NCBI RefSeq assembly: GCF_001424875.1
Contig: NZ_LMCT01000028.1
Coordinates: 1-44,375, forward strand
DNA length: 44,375 nucleotides
Origin: Kitasatospora sp. Root107
GTDB taxonomy: Bacteria; Actinomycetota; Actinomycetes; Streptomycetales; Streptomycetaceae
Direction: 5' to 3'
The notes beneath the pieces were generated by a model, which was given only the letters and a program-made list of their open reading frames with translations, was not told where the DNA came from and ran no database searches. Of this stretch, positions 41,818 to 44,375 are shown in pieces. Within the stretch, counting starts at the first letter, position 1. Each line of letters opens with the position of its first letter. The translations under genes and the position numbers were made by a program.

Positions 41818-42787
41818 ATGGCCATCATCCCACCGTCACGCACCCGCTCCGCGGCTGTCGCAGCTCTCCTGGCAGCTGCCCTGAGTATCGTGCCGGGCGG
41901 CCCCGCCCATGCCTTCACCGGTGACAACCACGAGGACATCACCCGGGCCGCACTGCCCTGGGAGCCCATCACGCTGACCGCGATGGCCGATGCCCGCGAC
42001 GGGGCGATCAACGCCGATGACCGCCGCCCCTATTTCGACCTGGGACCCCTGCACTGCGACAACGCCGACTACCTCGACCCCCGCTACGCCGCCGACTACC
42101 CGCGTACCCGGGACGAGGCCACCACGGAGCTTCTCGCCTGCATCCGTACCTCCGTGGCCCGCTTCCGCAATGCGGTCCGGGCCGCCGACGGCCTCGTCGG
42201 TGCCGACGGCACGGTGCGCGCCGACCAGAGCGACCTTTCCTCCCCCTGCACGTGGGACGAGAAGCCCGGGCCGGCCAAATGCGCCGTCCTGGAACAGCTC
42301 GGCCGCGGCTGGCACCCGATCGAGGACTTCTACTCGCACTCCAACTGGAGCGACCGGCCCGCCTTCGGACCGATCGGCCTCGGCAACCCGCCCGGCCTGG
42401 GGCGGGCGTACGGACCTCGTGCCGTTCCTCGACATCCGCCACTACAGCGCCATGAAGGACGCCGACTGGACCCGCGACGCGCGGGAGCGGATCCCTGCGG
42501 ACCTCACCACCGGCTGCTACCCCGACATCGACTCCACCGGCGTCAAACCCGCCGACTGCGACGGCCGCGTCGCCCACAACGGCACCCTGAACAAGGACAC
42601 GGCCGCCTCCCCGCGCGCGAGGACGGGCGACAACTTCCGCCGCGCGACGGCCGGGGCCGGCGCCGAGCTCACCCGTCAGTGGAACGACTTCAAGGCCGAG
42701 CTGCTCACGACGTACCCCGATCACCGGCGCGGCGCACAGATGATCTGCGCGCTCGCCCACGACGACCCGGCCGCCGCCTGCCCCTGA
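41818..42787 (+). pseudogene. Secreted CinY/HET-C-like protein, frameshifted
   Basis: The ATG at 41818 opens a Sec-signal protein (AAVAALLAAALSIVPGGPAHA) with FTGDNHEDITRAAL and GWHPIEDFYSHSNW. The His/Asp/Glu pattern resembles zinc-dependent phospholipase C / HET-C-type proteins, and similar proteins are annotated CinY in Streptomyces. Around 42399-42407 (GGGGCGGGCG) one extra G shifts the frame: GLG is in the first frame, RTDLVPFLDIRHYSAMKDAD in the next, which continues to CALAHDDPAAACP at 42787. The restored protein would have about 322 residues. The event lies in a G-rich run, so either a real mutation or a sequencing slip is possible. Function is a family-level guess. Confidence 0.7.
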
Positions 42788-42796
42788 CCTGCCGGG

Positions 42797-42815
42797 GAGC
42801 TCAGGCGGTGAGCTC
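42797..42815. terminator. Hairpin at the convergent gene ends
   Basis: GAGCTCA (42797-42803) and TGAGCTC (42809-42815) pair perfectly around GGCGG. It overlaps the last codons of the minus-strand gene and lies 10 bp after the plus-strand stop. Confidence 0.5.
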
Positions 42816-43481
42816 GTACAGACTCCTGCCCACGGTCCACAGGCCGAGGACGAGGCAGGTGACGACGATCGCCTGTTCCTTGTGACGTTCCAGCCATGCG
42901 CGCAGGTCCGCCAGGGCCTGCTGTGCCCTCTGCGGCGCGAACACCATGTACAGCTCCATGGTCAGCAGGCTGGAAGTGGCCAGGACGCAGAAGGCCAGGA
43001 GCGCCAGGAACGATTGAGCGTGGGCGAGGTCGGCCGTCACCACCGTGGTGGCGGCGACGCCGACCATTCCCCAGGGCTGGAGGAGCACGGCGAGCGAGGC
43101 CGCGGACCAGACCGTGATGTTGTCCATCCTGGAGCTCTTCGGGCTCTTGGATGCCACCGGCTTCTCATCCGCCGCGCTGTTGTGGGCAGCGGTTCTACGT
43201 CGCTGACGCCGCTTGCGCTCGCTGTACACGATCAGTCCGAGCCCGAGCGCCAGCTTGACCACGAGGACGGAGGTGGAGGTAGGGGAGCGCGGAGGGGGCG
43301 GCTGCCCGTCGGTGAGGAGCAGCACGATGGCGATCACCGCTACCAGGCACGTGAGCCAGGCGAGGATGAACGCCAGCCCCTTCCGCAGCCCGAGGGGGGC
43401 CGACACGACCACGACGAATGCTGCGATCGGCAACGGGTACAGCGTGATGACCAGGCCGATGAAGAGCAGGTCGAGCACCAT
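42801..43481 (-). CDS. GAP family (SfLAP-type) integral membrane protein
   Basis: The 226-residue protein has about six membrane segments (LLFIGLVITLYPLPIAAFVV, GLAFILAWLTCLVAVIAIVL, SVLVVKLALGLGLIVY, AASLAVLLQPWGMVGVAATT, SFLALLAFCVLATSSLLTM, AIVVTCLVLGLWTVG) with a basic cytoplasmic loop in the middle (ERKRRQRRR). This arrangement fits the mycobacterial Sap/SfLAP (sulfolipid-addressing, GAP) family, often thought to be exporters or LysE-related. Start ATG at 43481 with GAGG upstream; a GTG 15 bp earlier is possible. Substrate unknown. Confidence 0.75.
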   Translation of the reverse strand: MVLDLLFIGLVITLYPLPIAAFVVVVSAPLGLRKGLAFILAWLTCLVAVIAIVLLLTDGQPPPPRSPTSTSVLVVKLALGLGLIVYSERKRRQRRRTAAHNSAADEKPVASKSPKSSRMDNITVWSAASLAVLLQPWGMVGVAATTVVTADLAHAQSFLALLAFCVLATSSLLTMELYMVFAPQRAQQALADLRAWLERHKEQAIVVTCLVLGLWTVGRSLYELTA

Positions 43482-43538
43482 TGCAACGCACCTCACAACC
43501 GCTCGGCGGTTTCCGCTGCCACGCTTCCTGGCTCCGGC

Positions 43539-43949
43539 TTATGCGAGAACCTTGGCCTTGGCCTGCTCGAACTCGGCAGCCGTGATGTCGCCCTTGTTCT
43601 TGAGCTCGGCGAGCCGGGCTAGCTCCTCCGCCGGACTGCCGCCTCCGGCGGTCTGCTGCACGTAGGAGCGGAACTCCCGCTCGTTGCGCTGGACCCGGGC
43701 CAGCTCGCGTTCACCCATCCCACGCCCGCGGGCGATCAGGTACACGAACACCCCGAGGAAGGGCAGGAGGATGACGAAGATGGTCCACCCCGCCTTGCCC
43801 CAGCCGCCCAGGTCATCGTCGCGGAAGATGTCGCCGATGATCCGGAAGAGCAACATGAACCAGAGCACCCATAGGAAGAGCATCAGCATGGTCCAGAACA
43901 TGTTCAGGAGCGGGTAATCCACCGCCAGGTTCATCATCGACTCGTTCAT
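43539..43949 (-). CDS. SHOCT-domain membrane protein with PLDc_N-like helices
   Basis: The 136-residue protein has two membrane helices (NMFWTMLMLFLWVLWFMLLF and AGWTIFVILLPFLGVFVYLI) separated by GDIFRDDDLGGWGK, the pattern of the phospholipase-D N-terminal helix hairpin. A helical stretch follows, then a C-terminal SHOCT motif (EELARLAELKNKGDITAAEF). GGAGG lies 6 nt before the ATG. Such proteins are common in actinomycetes and their role is not established. Confidence 0.85.
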   Translation of the reverse strand: MNESMMNLAVDYPLLNMFWTMLMLFLWVLWFMLLFRIIGDIFRDDDLGGWGKAGWTIFVILLPFLGVFVYLIARGRGMGERELARVQRNEREFRSYVQQTAGGGSPAEELARLAELKNKGDITAAEFEQAKAKVLA

Positions 43950-44240
43950 GACGCGCCTCCGTGTTCGTCTGTGGGCACTGGCATCGATCGCGGCGCCGGG
44001 AATCCCGCAGCAGTTCCCAGGCCCGCGTCACGCGGTTGGGCTGATCAGGTGTGCAGTCGACTGTTGGAACCGTCGTGGTCCCCGGCGGCCAGGTATCGGA
44101 AGGAGTGGGTGCGATCATGCCCATCCTCGGTTGAGCGGCCGCGGGTCGCACCCCGACCTACCGTCGGCTTCACCCACCTGCCACGTTCGCAAATCGAGCG
44201 ACCGGTGACTCAGTGTTCCGGCATGGGCCAGAGGAATCCG

Positions 44241-44375
44241 TCAGGGTGGCCTGCGATCGTCCCGCTCTCCGGCGCGTCGCCTGACACTGCGCCAGGTGCC
44301 GCCGGACGGGCTCGGGCTCGGGCTCGGGCTGGTGCTGGGTGAGGCGCTGGGTGTGGTGGTGGGTGGGGTCGCTCC
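44241..44375 (-). CDS. Possible C-terminal end of a protein with a Ser/Pro/Thr-rich tail (partial)
   Basis: Read inward from the right edge, the minus strand is open for 45 codons to a TGA: GATPPTTTPSASPSTSPSPS, then PSPSGG and a basic end RRRAGERDDRRPP. The repeat GGGCTC (44312-44335) encodes the Ser-Pro run. Such tails occur as linkers in secreted enzymes and kinases. No domain is visible, so it could also be non-coding. The stretch 43950-44240 shows nothing recognisable. Confidence 0.3.
   Translation of the reverse strand, partial: GATPPTTTPSASPSTSPSPSPSPSGGTWRSVRRRAGERDDRRPP

Noticed and set aside
43950..44240. Possible gene in the right-hand end on either strand
   Set aside because: Frames here have no ribosome site and no recognisable protein features; nothing could be supported.

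Overview
The window is high-GC actinomycete DNA. GGAGG-type ribosome binding sites, frequent GTG starts, ATGA gene overlaps, long antisense open frames and the gene families present point to a streptomycete (Streptomyces, Kitasatospora or a close relative). No rRNA, tRNA, CRISPR array, transposase or integrase was recognised. About 36 kb of the 44 kb is a plant cell-wall degradation island.

Layout: (1) 1-1.37 kb: the end of a CBM13-GH62 arabinofuranosidase, followed by a remnant of what looks like a second GH62 gene. (2) 1.37-7.4 kb, minus: a cellobiose locus of the cebR-cebE-cebF-cebG-bglC type (LacI regulator, lipoprotein, two permeases, GH1 beta-glucosidase) with a perfect CebR-type box. 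(3) 7.5-10 kb, plus: two tandem secreted GH6 cellulases, the first with a consensus promoter and operator. (4) 10.2-11.5 kb: a CE1 esterase with CBM13. (5) 11.7-16.4 kb: a TetR regulator divergent from four oxidoreductase/hydrolase genes, apparently unrelated to polysaccharides. (6) 16.4-17.8 kb: a truncated GH2 remnant and an SGNH esterase-CBM13. (7) 18.0-24.6 kb: a xylobiose locus of the bxlEFGA type with its divergent LacI regulator. (8) 24.7-26.2 kb: a GH10 xylanase with CBM2. (9) 26.2-27.5 kb: a SigE-family sigma factor overlapping a membrane protein with an extracellular domain. (10) 27.6-41.1 kb: a CBM13-GH74 xyloglucanase, a frameshifted GH2-CBM13, a GH27-CBM13 alpha-galactosidase, a GH10-CBM13 xylanase and a GH127 beta-L-arabinofuranosidase with two predicted C-terminal trefoils. 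(11) 41.1-44.4 kb: small housekeeping or unknown genes, including a frameshifted secreted protein.

Together the genes form a plausible hemicellulose/cellulose pathway. Secreted GH6, GH10, GH74, GH62, GH127, GH27 and esterases cut main chains and side chains. Two ABC importers bring in cellobiose-type and xylobiose-type products, and cytoplasmic GH1 and GH3 enzymes finish them. No ATP-binding subunit is present; streptomycetes normally share MsiK, encoded elsewhere.

The most interesting layer is regulatory. At least three operator classes can be read: TGGRAGCGCTYCCA (cellulose genes), CGAAA-N-TTTCG-like sites (xylanase and perhaps xyloglucanase), and a set of five TGTTARCGCKMACA sites in front of an esterase, the sigma/anti-sigma operon, the GH2 gene, GH127, and a leader with no gene behind it. 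No regulator obviously matching the third class lies in the window.
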